64,000 nucleotides of DNA from CAIUGU01 sp965279735 (lineage in GTDB: Bacteria; Pseudomonadota; Gammaproteobacteria; Steroidobacterales; Steroidobacteraceae): the NCBI GenBank assembly GCA_965279735.1, contig OZ257260.1, forward strand, positions 3,100,001 to 3,164,000, written 5' to 3'. Position 1 is the stretch's first letter, and each line of letters starts with the position of its first letter. Under the pieces are notes generated by a model, which saw only the letters and a program-made list of their open reading frames with translations, was not told the DNA's origin and searched no databases. Positions 34,796 to 43,280 of this stretch are shown here, piece after piece. The translations under genes and the position numbers were made by a program.

Positions 34796-36913
34796 CTATG
34801 GCAGAGCGAATACCCAGATTGCCGAACTCGGTGTCACGGGTAGTGCAATTTCCGGCGTCAGCATCGGGAACGTCGACGCATGTGCACTGCCGAACCCGAC
34901 CACCATCGCCATGTACTGCTTGCCGTTCACTGCGTACGTGATCGGCGCGGAGCTGGGGACATCGGTGAGGCGAGTCTGCCACAGCTTCTGCCCGGTCGTA
35001 TCGTCGTAGGCGTTGATGAACCGGTCGAGACCGCCGGCAAACACGAGTCCACCCGCCGTAGCGAGAACGCCGGTGCTTACGGCTGCGCGCTGGCGCTCGG
35101 TCCAGAGCGTCTTGCCCGTTTCAACGTTGATGGCCTGCAGCCGTCCGAACCGGCCATCGCTGTCCGGCCGCGCCTGGATCGAGAAGCGGATGCCTGTGCT
35201 CAATCCACCGCGCTCGCCTTCTGCCACCGGCGTCATGCTCATGCAGGTTTCCTGCGAAGGCACGAACAGGATCTTGGTCGATTCGTTGTACGCGGAAGGC
35301 ACCCAGCTCTTGCCGCCGCCCGCGTGCGGGCAGACGACTTTCAGCTTGCCATCGCCCGGAATCAGATCGGGATTGACGGTCTTCTTCCCCGTCTTCGGAT
35401 CGATCTTCGTCACGAGGTTCTGGATGCCGATATCGAATGACGACACATACTCGCCGGTCGCTGCATCCACGGCGTCATAAATGCCGAGCTTGCCTGCCGT
35501 CAGGATCACGCGGCGCTGCTTGCCGTTGACCGTCATGTTGATGAGGTGGCGCTCGAACATCCAGTCGAGGTCCCACTGGTCGTTCTGCATGTGCTGGTAG
35601 AACCAGACGAGCTTGCCTGTGTCAGGATTCAGCGCGACCGTTGCGTCGGTGTAGAGCGCGTCATTCGTCACGCCCTTCTTCTTGATGGCATTACGTAACG
35701 GGCCCGTGTCGTAAGTGGGAGCGACACCGAAGAACACGAGGTTCGTCACCGGATCGTAGTAGCCGGCAGTCCATACCGAGCCACCGTTACGCTTTTCGAG
35801 CGGCAGATCGTTCCACGTGTTGCCGCCAGGTTCGCCGGGCCGTGCAATGGTGTAGAAGCGCCAGGTTTCTTCCCCGGTCTGGGCATCGAAGCCTGCAATG
35901 TACGGTCCGCCGGCGTTGCGGCCGAGGGTTCCGATCATCACCTTGCCCTTGGCGACGATCGGGCCACCGGTGAGCCTGAGGCCCGCCTTGTAGTCACCGA
36001 TTTCCTTGTCCCAGGCCACTGCGCCGGTCTTTACGTCAAGCGCAACGAGATGCACGTCCGAGGTGCCGACATAGAGCTTGTCACCATAGATGGCGAGATT
36101 GCGCTTCACGCTCGGTGCCGCGCCCTCAGGCAATTGCCTTGAGTACTGCCACAGCAGTTCGCCCGTCGTCGCATCGAGCGCCAGCACGTTGTCGCGATAG
36201 GCATGCACGAAGATCACACCATCATGCACAAGCGGTGTTGCGGCATTCGGGCCCGGCGGCAAAGCGAGCGACCAGGCCACGCCCAGATTCTTTACATTGG
36301 TCTTGTTGATCTGGTTGAGCGGGCTGAACGCTTTTGCGTCCCACGTGCGACGCCATTGCAGCCACGAACCATCGGGAGGATTGGTCAACAGCGCATCGGT
36401 CACCGGTGAAATGGTATCGAGCGGATTCTTGGGCAAGGGCCAGAATGGCAACTTGTAGCCTCGAGTCAGGCCACCGCCTGCCGCCTGCCGCGGCCCGGGA
36501 GCCGCCTTGCCTGGCATCACCATCGCATTCAACGCGCCGAGATCCGTGGGCAACGCCTTTTCTCCTGCAGCGATGCCGTTTTCCGAGAGCACAAGCGAAA
36601 CCAGCTCGCTGTACACGGTATCGGTCATCGTCCGTCCACCGCCGGGCGGCATGTTGCGCACCTGTTCAAAGAGAGCGCCGACGGGCTGAGCAGCCCAACG
36701 CTGACGGAAGTTCACGCCCCGCAGCGGCGGGCCGAACTGGCCACCTCCGAGGTCCGGACCATGGCAGGCCGCACACGTATTGGTGTAGGTCGCCCTGCCG
36801 CGATCGGCCTGGGCAGCAGCATATTCGGGAGCGGCCTGGCCCATCGCCAGTCCCGCGGATAACAGACCTGCAACGGCCACACCGGCCTCAAGCAGGGAGC
36901 GACTCTTCACCAT
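34796..36913 (-). CDS. Cytochrome c-PQQ dehydrogenase (quinohaemoprotein)
   Basis: A 705-residue periplasmic protein. It has a signal peptide (about 1-26), an N-terminal cytochrome c domain with CAACH (Cys47, Cys50, His51) and a methionine ligand region MPPGGGRTM, then an eight-bladed PQQ beta-propeller (about 150-705). The active-site segment NDQWDLDW holds Asp448 and Asp450, a DxD pattern that in XoxF/PedH-type enzymes binds a lanthanide; the calcium enzymes have Ala, Ser or Thr at the second position. The adjacent-cysteine ring of classical alcohol dehydrogenases is not seen. The substrate is unknown. The ATG at 36913, after GGGGAAAAG, starts the signal peptide. Confidence 0.9.
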   Translation of the reverse strand: MVKSRSLLEAGVAVAGLLSAGLAMGQAAPEYAAAQADRGRATYTNTCAACHGPDLGGGQFGPPLRGVNFRQRWAAQPVGALFEQVRNMPPGGGRTMTDTVYSELVSLVLSENGIAAGEKALPTDLGALNAMVMPGKAAPGPRQAAGGGLTRGYKLPFWPLPKNPLDTISPVTDALLTNPPDGSWLQWRRTWDAKAFSPLNQINKTNVKNLGVAWSLALPPGPNAATPLVHDGVIFVHAYRDNVLALDATTGELLWQYSRQLPEGAAPSVKRNLAIYGDKLYVGTSDVHLVALDVKTGAVAWDKEIGDYKAGLRLTGGPIVAKGKVMIGTLGRNAGGPYIAGFDAQTGEETWRFYTIARPGEPGGNTWNDLPLEKRNGGSVWTAGYYDPVTNLVFFGVAPTYDTGPLRNAIKKKGVTNDALYTDATVALNPDTGKLVWFYQHMQNDQWDLDWMFERHLINMTVNGKQRRVILTAGKLGIYDAVDAATGEYVSSFDIGIQNLVTKIDPKTGKKTVNPDLIPGDGKLKVVCPHAGGGKSWVPSAYNESTKILFVPSQETCMSMTPVAEGERGGLSTGIRFSIQARPDSDGRFGRLQAINVETGKTLWTERQRAAVSTGVLATAGGLVFAGGLDRFINAYDDTTGQKLWQTRLTDVPSSAPITYAVNGKQYMAMVVGFGSAHASTFPMLTPEIALPVTPSSAIWVFALP

Positions 36914-36989
36914 GAACTTTTCCCCTTTGGCACTCATCGATTTTCCATCCCAGTGACTATCTTCAAATTGATTCTTCACGGCGTCCTTC

Positions 36990-38102
36990 TCAACCCCACA
37001 CTTCGCGGGCGACTTCCACGATCAGGCGCAGCTTGCTGCGCTGGGCCTCGACGGCAATGTCGTTGCCATGCACCGTGCTCGAGAAGCCGCATTGCGGCGA
37101 CAGGCAGAGCTGTTCCAGCGGCACGTACTTCGCGGCCTCGTCGATGCGACGTTTGATGTCATCCTTGCTTTCAAGCTGACCGAGCTTGGTCGTGACGAGG
37201 CCAAGCACGACGGTCTTGTCCTTCGGCAGGAAGCGCAAGGGTTTGAAATCGCCGCTGCGGGCATCGTCGTATTCAAGGAAATAGCCATCGACTTTCATCT
37301 CGGACAGCAGTGCTTCCGCTACGGGCTCATAGCCACCCTGGGCTGCCCATGTACTCTTGAAATTTCCGCGGCACAGATGCACGGCGAGGGTCATGCCGGC
37401 GGGCTTCTGCGCCACGACGCGATTGATGAAGGAGGCGTAGCGATGTGGCAGCTCATCCGGATCATCGCCCCGGCTGCGAGCGGCTTCTCGCATCTTGTCG
37501 TCGCACAGGTAGGCGAGATTGGTGTCGTCCATCTGCACGTACGTAGCTCCGGCCGCCGCGAGCGATCGCAATTCATCGCCGTAGGCATTGGCCACGTCCT
37601 GGTAGAACGGCTCGAGATCGGGATAGTGCTCCTTGCTGATGCCTGCACGGCCACCGCGAAAGTGCAGCATCGTCGGCGAAGGAATCGTCACCTTCGGTGT
37701 CTTGTCAACGGACACCTTCGATCTGAGGAACTTGAAATCAGCAAGCTGGATGTCCTTGACGTGCCGCACCTTGTCGATCACGCGCATCACCGGCGGCGCC
37801 AGCTCCTGCGTGCCATCGGGCTTGATGATCGTGACCGGAATATCCGACTTCACGCCGCCCAGCTGCTCCAGGAAATCGACGTGGAAATAGGTCCGGCGGA
37901 ACTCGCCATCGGTAACGCTTTGCAGGCCAACGTCTTCCTGGAATTTCACGATCTCGGCAATCGCGTCGTCTTCCACCGCGCGCAGCCCTTCTTGGGAAAG
38001 CTCGCCCTTTTTGTGCTGCTCCCGGGCATCGAGCAGCCGCTTGGGGCGCAGGAAGCTGCCAACATGGTCGGCACGGAACGGAGGCCGGGTACGGTTCGTC
38101 AT
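36990..38102 (-). CDS. MetE C-terminal-like (cobalamin-independent) methyltransferase
   Basis: A 370-residue TIM-barrel protein like the YxjG/YxjH type of short methionine synthase (start FRADHVGSFLRPKRLLDA). Candidate zinc ligands are His/Cys in AVHLCRGN and Cys in LSPQCGFSS; the typical TDGEFRR motif is present. It lacks the N-terminal half of full MetE and so may use another methyl donor. A strong GGGGGGA ribosome-binding site precedes the ATG. It heads a four-gene minus-strand run. Confidence 0.88.
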   Translation of the reverse strand: MTNRTRPPFRADHVGSFLRPKRLLDAREQHKKGELSQEGLRAVEDDAIAEIVKFQEDVGLQSVTDGEFRRTYFHVDFLEQLGGVKSDIPVTIIKPDGTQELAPPVMRVIDKVRHVKDIQLADFKFLRSKVSVDKTPKVTIPSPTMLHFRGGRAGISKEHYPDLEPFYQDVANAYGDELRSLAAAGATYVQMDDTNLAYLCDDKMREAARSRGDDPDELPHRYASFINRVVAQKPAGMTLAVHLCRGNFKSTWAAQGGYEPVAEALLSEMKVDGYFLEYDDARSGDFKPLRFLPKDKTVVLGLVTTKLGQLESKDDIKRRIDEAAKYVPLEQLCLSPQCGFSSTVHGNDIAVEAQRSKLRLIVEVAREVWG

Positions 38103-38334
38103 GGCTATCCCCCCAAAAAAGACCTTTCATGAAATCATTCGCCATCGAGGGTGATGGGGGGCCGATCATAGTGGGAACACTGGTCCAAGGCACGACAGTA
38201 GCGGCAGGAAAAAAGGCGTCCGTAACCCTGTGGCAACCCTTCTTTTCGTGGCAGCGGGGACCCGGAGTCTGGTTCAATGCAACAGCGGCTGGTTACTCGC
38301 TGGCCGACTTCCGGAACTTGGGAGAGACAGGGAA

Positions 38335-38592
38335 ATGCGGACTCTGATCATCATCGTGGGCGGGCTCGTGCTGCTCGGGCTTTGCATGCTCATCGGGCGG
38401 CTGACAGCCCTGGGCGCGCCGAAACTCGCACTCATCTTCATTCCTTTATGGCTCATCGCCGCAGCGGCCAACATGTGGATAGGCGTGGCACGGGCCGGCT
38501 ATTCCGTCGGCGAGGAATTCCCGATCTTCCTCGTGATCTTCGCCATCCCTGCCGTTGCAGCGTTTGTCCTGTGGCGGAAGTTCTCGGGCTGA
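38335..38592 (+). CDS. Small membrane protein, hypothetical
   Basis: An 85-residue very hydrophobic protein with three predicted membrane helices (about 3-20, 26-46, 60-79). Not recognised. The ATG at 38335 follows a GGGAGAGACAGGG purine tract. It lies 13 bases before the LtrA-family gene. The 232-base gap upstream (38103-38334) must carry its promoter and, divergent, that of the MetE-like gene; a TATGAT -10-like box for the latter is at 38165-38170. Confidence 0.7.
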   Translation: MRTLIIIVGGLVLLGLCMLIGRLTALGAPKLALIFIPLWLIAAAANMWIGVARAGYSVGEEFPIFLVIFAIPAVAAFVLWRKFSG

Positions 38593-38605
38593 ATCCGGAA
38601 GGCCA

Positions 38606-39796
38606 ATGACAGCGGGTAAGCTTCTCCGTAGCCGGGGCCAGCACGACAGCGGCAAGGTCGGCATGGTCGAACTGTTCTTCGACCTGGTCTTCGTTTTTGC
38701 CATTACCCAACTGTCCCATTCGTTGCTTGCGCATCTGACGGCGGCCGGGGCAGCCCAGACGCTGCTGCAGCTCATGGCGGTCTGGTGGGTGTGGATCTAC
38801 ACCTCGTGGGTAACCAACTGGCTCGATCCGGAGCGAATCCCCGTCCGGGTGTGCCTGTTTGTCCTGATGCTGGCGGGACTCGTCCTGTCCTCATCGCTTC
38901 CGGAAGCGTTCACCGAACGAGGGCTCGCCTTCGCCGGTGCCTATGTGTTCATGCAGGTTGGTCGCACGCTGTTCTTTCTTTGGGCCGTGCGCGATGCACC
39001 CGTCGTCATGCGCCAGAATTTCCAGCGCATTCTGGTCTGGTTCCTGGTCTCGAGCATTCCGTGGATTGCCGGCGCCTTCATGGAAGGGAGCGAACGATTC
39101 ATCTGGTGGACAGTCGCTCTTCTAATAGACGTGTCAGGCCCCCTGGTCTACTACCGCGTACCCGGCCTCGGCCGCGCCTTCACCCAGGACTGGGACGTCG
39201 ATGGCAACCACATGGCCGAACGCTGCGGACTGTTCGTCATCATCGCGCTGGGTGAATCGATTCTGGTCACAGGCGCAACCTTTGCCGAGCTGGCCTGGAA
39301 CAGCACGACTGTCACGGCCTTTGCGATTGCCATTCTCGGCAGCATCGCCATGTGGTGGATCTATTTCGACACCGGTGCGGAACGTGCGCACCATCGCATC
39401 ATCCATTCGGACGATCCGGGTCGACAGGCGCGTTCCGCCTATACCTATCTGCATGCCCTGATCGTTGCAGGCGTCATCGTCTGTGCCGTCGCGGATGAAC
39501 TCGTCCTCATGCATCCGGATCACGCAACCGAAGCCGGCATGGCCGCGATCCTGGGTGGGCCGGCGCTCTATCTCTCAGGCAACGCGCTTTTCAAGTGGAT
39601 CACCAACGATAGGCGCACTCCGCCTCTCTCGCACTTGGTGGGCCTTGTGCTGATTGCAGCATTGATTCCGTTTGCGAGGGCACACGTATTCTCAGCACTC
39701 ATGCTGGGCGCCCTGACAACCGTGATCATGGTGATCGTGGCGGCCTGGGAAACCCTTTCGTTGCGGCGGTCGCCACAGGGAGTTGCCCATGTCTGA
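38606..39796 (+). CDS. Low-temperature-requirement protein A (LtrA) family membrane protein
   Basis: A 396-residue polytopic membrane protein with about ten helices. The LtrA family signature KVGMVELFFDLVFVFAITQLSH is at the N-terminus and ERCGLFVIIALGESIL in the middle. Function is poorly known (first described for growth of Listeria at low temperature). The ATG at 38606 is 13 bases after the preceding small membrane gene. Confidence 0.93.
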   Translation: MTAGKLLRSRGQHDSGKVGMVELFFDLVFVFAITQLSHSLLAHLTAAGAAQTLLQLMAVWWVWIYTSWVTNWLDPERIPVRVCLFVLMLAGLVLSSSLPEAFTERGLAFAGAYVFMQVGRTLFFLWAVRDAPVVMRQNFQRILVWFLVSSIPWIAGAFMEGSERFIWWTVALLIDVSGPLVYYRVPGLGRAFTQDWDVDGNHMAERCGLFVIIALGESILVTGATFAELAWNSTTVTAFAIAILGSIAMWWIYFDTGAERAHHRIIHSDDPGRQARSAYTYLHALIVAGVIVCAVADELVLMHPDHATEAGMAAILGGPALYLSGNALFKWITNDRRTPPLSHLVGLVLIAALIPFARAHVFSALMLGALTTVIMVIVAAWETLSLRRSPQGVAHV

Positions 39797-40067
39797 CCCC
39801 GGATCTGACGAGTATCCCTATCCCGAAGCCCAAGGCGACGTTCAGGAACCTGTCACTGTTCCGCACACGGAGCTGTCGGCCGATGCGTTGCGTGGAGTGA
39901 TTGAATCCTTCGTGCTGCGGGAGGGGACGGACTACGGCGAGAAGGACTATTCCCTTGAACAGAAAGTCGCACATGTGCTGCGCCAGCTCGATCGTGGTGA
40001 GGCCGAGGTCCAGTTCGATCCCAACACCGAGACCGTGCACATCGTCGTCACTGGAAAGAAAAAGTAA
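39789..40067 (+). CDS. UPF0270 (YheU) family protein
   Basis: A 92-residue cytoplasmic protein. Residues 25-85 match the YheU family (IESFVLREGTDYGEKDYSLEQKVAHVLRQLDRGEAEV); an acidic N-terminal extension precedes it. Function unknown. The ATG overlaps the end of the LtrA gene; a TTG at 39783 is possible. Confidence 0.9.
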   Translation: MSDPGSDEYPYPEAQGDVQEPVTVPHTELSADALRGVIESFVLREGTDYGEKDYSLEQKVAHVLRQLDRGEAEVQFDPNTETVHIVVTGKKK

Positions 40068-40112
40068 CTCTCCAGGCCGGAAGCCGGCGTACCAATCGGC
40101 TATCCTTCATCC

Positions 40113-41039
40113 ATGCAACCCATCATTGCCATCGACAGCCTGTCCAAGACGTATGCGTCGGGGTTCCAGGCGCTCAAGCAGGTCAGCCTCGACATCCGGC
40201 GCGGCGAAATCTTCGCGCTGCTCGGCCCGAACGGCGCCGGCAAGACGACCCTGATCAATATCGTCTGCGGCATCGTCAATCCCTCGACCGGAACCGTTAC
40301 CGTCGATGGGCACGATATCCGCAAGGACTTCCGCGCGACCCGCTCGCTGATCGGGTTGGTCCCGCAGGAACTGACCACGGACGCATTCGAGTCGGTTTGG
40401 GCTACCGTTTCGTTCAGCCGCGGGCTGTTCGGCAAACCGGCGAACCCTGCCCACATCGAAAAAGTGTTGAAGGACCTGTCCCTGTGGGACAAGAAGGACA
40501 ACCGGATCATGACGCTGTCCGGCGGCATGAAGCGACGCGTATTGATCGCCAAGGCGCTTTCACATGAGCCTCAGATCCTGTTCCTCGACGAGCCAACCGC
40601 TGGCGTCGACGTCAACCTGCGGAAAGACATGTGGGCGATCGTGCGACTGCTGCGCGAATCCGGCGTCACCATCATCCTGACGACGCATTACATCGAGGAA
40701 GCCGAGGAGATGGCTGACCGGATCGGCGTAATCAACCAGGGTGAGCTCATTGTCGTGGAAGAGAAGGCGGCGTTGATGCAGAAGCTTGGCAAGAAGCAAT
40801 TGACGCTCCAGCTCCACGAGAAGCTCAACGCAATTCCTGCTGAACTGTCGGCTTTTTCCCTGGCGCTGGCCGCCGAAGGTCAAGAGCTGGTGTACACATA
40901 CGACATTCAGGCGGAGCGAACCGGCATAACGTCGTTGATGAAGGAACTGAGTGAGGCCGGTATCCGCTTTCGCGACCTGCAGACCACCCAGAGTTCGCTG
41001 GAAGACATTTTTGTGGACCTGGTGAGGCAGAAGCGATGA
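40113..41039 (+). CDS. ABC-2 exporter ATP-binding protein (YadG-like)
   Basis: A 308-residue nucleotide-binding subunit. Walker A GPNGAGKTT (38-46), signature LSGGMKRR (about 131), Walker B ILFLDEPTAG, and the H-loop in LTTHYIEEAEEM. A C-terminal domain follows, as in drug- or polysaccharide-type exporters. It is translated together with the permease that follows (ATGA overlap). Substrate unknown. Confidence 0.95.
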   Translation: MQPIIAIDSLSKTYASGFQALKQVSLDIRRGEIFALLGPNGAGKTTLINIVCGIVNPSTGTVTVDGHDIRKDFRATRSLIGLVPQELTTDAFESVWATVSFSRGLFGKPANPAHIEKVLKDLSLWDKKDNRIMTLSGGMKRRVLIAKALSHEPQILFLDEPTAGVDVNLRKDMWAIVRLLRESGVTIILTTHYIEEAEEMADRIGVINQGELIVVEEKAALMQKLGKKQLTLQLHEKLNAIPAELSAFSLALAAEGQELVYTYDIQAERTGITSLMKELSEAGIRFRDLQTTQSSLEDIFVDLVRQKR

Positions 41040-41797
41040 ATTACCCCGGTATCCGCGCGATTTACCACTTCGAGATGTCGCGCACCGCGCGTACGCTGAT
41101 GCAAAGCATCGTCTCGCCGGTCATTTCGACTTCGCTGTATTTCGTGGTCTTCGGCGCCGCCATCGGCAGCCGTATCACGGAGATCGAAGGCGTCAGCTAC
41201 GGCGCGTTCATTGTTCCGGGCCTCATCATGCTGATGCTGCTGACGCAGAGCATCTCGAACGCATCGTTCGGTATCTACTTTCCGCGCTTCACCGGCACGA
41301 TCTACGAGTTGCTGTCCGCGCCCCTCTCATTCGTGGAGATCGTACTGGGCTATGTCGGCGCGGCGGCATCCAAGTCGATCATCCTTGGGCTGATCATCCT
41401 GGCGACTGCCGGATTCTTCGTGCCGCTGCATATCGCCCATCCGGTGTGGATGTTGGCGTTCCTGGTGCTGACATCCGTGGCGTTCAGCCTATTCGGCTTC
41501 ATCATCGGATTGTGGGCGGATGGCTTCGAAAAGCTCCAGATCATCCCGCTTTTGATCATCACACCCCTGACATTCCTCGGCGGAACGTTCTACTCGATCA
41601 GCGTACTGCCGCCGCCGTGGCAGACCATCGCGTTATTCAACCCGGTGGTCTACCTCGTCAGCGGATTCCGCTGGAGTTTCTATGAAGTCGCCGATGTAAG
41701 CGTGGGCTTGAGCATCTCCATGACGGTGGCATTCCTGGTGGCTTGCCTGATCGTGATCTGGTGGCTGTTCAAGACCGGCTATCGTTTACGCAACTAA
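41036..41797 (+). CDS. ABC-2 type permease (YadH-like)
   Basis: A 253-residue inner-membrane protein with six predicted helices and the ABC-2 membrane signature (PLTFLGGTFYSISVLPPPWQTIALFNPVVYLVSGFRW). It forms an exporter with the preceding ATPase. It is convergent with the OsmC gene, 9 bases apart. Confidence 0.95.
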   Translation: MNYPGIRAIYHFEMSRTARTLMQSIVSPVISTSLYFVVFGAAIGSRITEIEGVSYGAFIVPGLIMLMLLTQSISNASFGIYFPRFTGTIYELLSAPLSFVEIVLGYVGAAASKSIILGLIILATAGFFVPLHIAHPVWMLAFLVLTSVAFSLFGFIIGLWADGFEKLQIIPLLIITPLTFLGGTFYSISVLPPPWQTIALFNPVVYLVSGFRWSFYEVADVSVGLSISMTVAFLVACLIVIWWLFKTGYRLRN

Positions 41798-41806
41798 GCC
41801 GGAGAT

Positions 41807-42232
41807 CTACTCCTCGAGCTTCGCATCCATCGTGATCTTCGCATTGAGGAGCTTCGAGACCGGGCAACCGGACTTGGCACGAGCCGCGATCTCCGCGAAT
41901 TTCGCCGCATCCGCACCGGGCACTTTCGCGACCACAGTCAGATGACTCGAGGTGATGGCAAACCCATCCCCCAGCTTTTCGAGCGTGATGTCAGCGTGCG
42001 TCTCGATCTTGTCCGCGGTGAAGCCTGCTTCACCCAGCATCAGAGACAACGCCATTGAGAAGCAGCCGGCATGGGCCGCGCCGATCAGTTCTTCCGGGTT
42101 GGTCCCTTTGCCGCCTTCAAAGCGGGACTTGAAGCCATACGGCGCTTCCTTGAGCACACCGGTCTCTGTGGAGATCGTGCCGCCGCCTTCCTTGATGCTG
42201 CCTTTCCATACTGCCCACGCTTTCTTGATCAT
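41807..42232 (-). CDS. OsmC-type peroxiredoxin
   Basis: A 141-residue thiol peroxidase of the OsmC subfamily that reduces organic hydroperoxides. The two catalytic cysteines are in HAGCFSMAL and KSGCPVSKLL, with the partner Glu in NPEELIGAAHAG. Complete. Confidence 0.94.
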   Translation of the reverse strand: MIKKAWAVWKGSIKEGGGTISTETGVLKEAPYGFKSRFEGGKGTNPEELIGAAHAGCFSMALSLMLGEAGFTADKIETHADITLEKLGDGFAITSSHLTVVAKVPGADAAKFAEIAARAKSGCPVSKLLNAKITMDAKLEE

Positions 42233-42250
42233 GATTCTTCGGTCCTTTCG

Positions 42251-42493
42251 TTAGTCCTGTCTGTTGATTGGGGTATCGAAATTCTGTGAAGCGGGCGGAT
42301 CGCTCGCCGGAAATGTCTCATCCAGCGTTTCGTCGAGCAAGACTTCCCTATGACGTCGGGATCGGCGCCACAGCAGCCAGTGCGTCAGCAAGTGAGTCAC
42401 GGCAAAGGAAACGGCCGCTACGACAATAGCATCGCGGACCTGGCCTCCCAAACCGGGAGTTGGCGGAGTGCCTGCAGGGTGATCTGAACGCAC
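42251..42493 (-). CDS. Small membrane protein with DETFPASDPP tail
   Basis: An 80-residue protein with one membrane helix (about 15-40), a basic stop-transfer segment RRSRRHRE, and a C-terminal tail LDETLDETFPASDPPAS. This tail motif recurs in many small proteobacterial proteins of unknown function. The GTG at 42493 is chosen since GGAGAG lies directly before it; a TTG at 42505 is the alternative. Confidence 0.65.
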   Translation of the reverse strand: MRSDHPAGTPPTPGLGGQVRDAIVVAAVSFAVTHLLTHWLLWRRSRRHREVLLDETLDETFPASDPPASQNFDTPINRQD

Positions 42494-42630
42494 AACACTC
42501 TCCAAAAACTGGCTTTACGACCTCGGCCGCATACAACACATTAGAAGCGGCGAACCACGGTGTCTATCAGCAGAGTCCTACAAGGGGTTGAACACACGCC
42601 GGAGGGAAGCGCGTCGGAACCGGAACTGGC

Positions 42631-43041
42631 TTAAGCGGGTAGAAATGATCCCGGACGGATCATCGAGTGTTCCGGATGCGGGTGAAGGATGAAACCGTGT
42701 CTTGAATACAGCGTATGAGCGTCATCCGTAGCCAAGGTAAAGCCTACCGCTTCAAGACCCGGGTACGACATCACCGCCGCAACGATGGCTCTTCCGTAGC
42801 CTTTGCCGCGATACTGCGGCACGACAAAAACGTCCTTCATGTGCGCGGCGGTCGCGTAATCCGTCACCGCCCTCGCAAACGCAACCTGTACGCCCTCCAC
42901 ATAGCCGCCGAAGCACAATGAATTCTCGATGGCTTTCTTGAGCAGCTCAAGACTGATGCCCTGGGCCCAATAGGATTCCGTCGCCAGATAGCGATGGATC
43001 AACGAAATATCGAGCTCTGATTTATCCGTGGAGATGCGCAT
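42631..43041 (-). CDS. GNAT family N-acetyltransferase
   Basis: A 136-residue acetyltransferase of the small GNAT class, with the acetyl-CoA motif VVPQYRGKGYGRAIVAAVM (motif A) and a C-terminal LYSRHGF. Substrate unknown. It is 3 bases after the DUF1653 gene and probably co-transcribed with pyrF. The 137-base gap to the next minus-strand gene shows no feature. Confidence 0.9.
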   Translation of the reverse strand: MRISTDKSELDISLIHRYLATESYWAQGISLELLKKAIENSLCFGGYVEGVQVAFARAVTDYATAAHMKDVFVVPQYRGKGYGRAIVAAVMSYPGLEAVGFTLATDDAHTLYSRHGFILHPHPEHSMIRPGSFLPA

Positions 43042-43044
43042 GGA

Positions 43045-43263
43045 TCACTCCTCACCCATATACCGGAACCTGGGCATCTTCACGCCATCACGTTCGATGA
43101 CTTCCGTGAACATGGCGAGGGGTCGTACCCACAGACCCTGCTCACCGTACAGCGCCCGGTAGACGACCAGATCCTGCAATGTCTCGGAATCCTTTGCTGT
43201 TCCGATAACTTCGTACTCGCCACCCTTGAAGTGGCGGTAGCGGCCGATCCTGAGGGAATCCAT
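43045..43263 (-). CDS. DUF1653 domain protein
   Basis: A 72-residue protein with the DUF1653 pattern: GRYRHFKGGEYEVIGTAKDSET, LVVYRALYGE, LWVRPLAMFTE and FRYMG. Function unknown; a small beta-barrel is predicted for the family. The ATG at 43263 is favoured over a TTG at 43275. Confidence 0.9.
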   Translation of the reverse strand: MDSLRIGRYRHFKGGEYEVIGTAKDSETLQDLVVYRALYGEQGLWVRPLAMFTEVIERDGVKMPRFRYMGEE

Positions 43264-43280
43264 TGGTCGGTCCAACGAAA

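Noticed and set aside
37068..38132. Plus-strand frame of 354 codons opposite the MetE-like gene
   Set aside because: Antisense shadow; the opposite strand has clear family motifs and a strong ribosome-binding site.
38103..38334. Riboswitch upstream of the MetE-like gene
   Set aside because: I looked for cobalamin, SAM and SAH riboswitch core sequences on the minus strand and could not find a convincing one.
38129..38347. Possible 72-residue gene in the gap before the small membrane protein
   Set aside because: No homology, no clear ribosome-binding site, and it runs through the region expected to hold divergent promoters.
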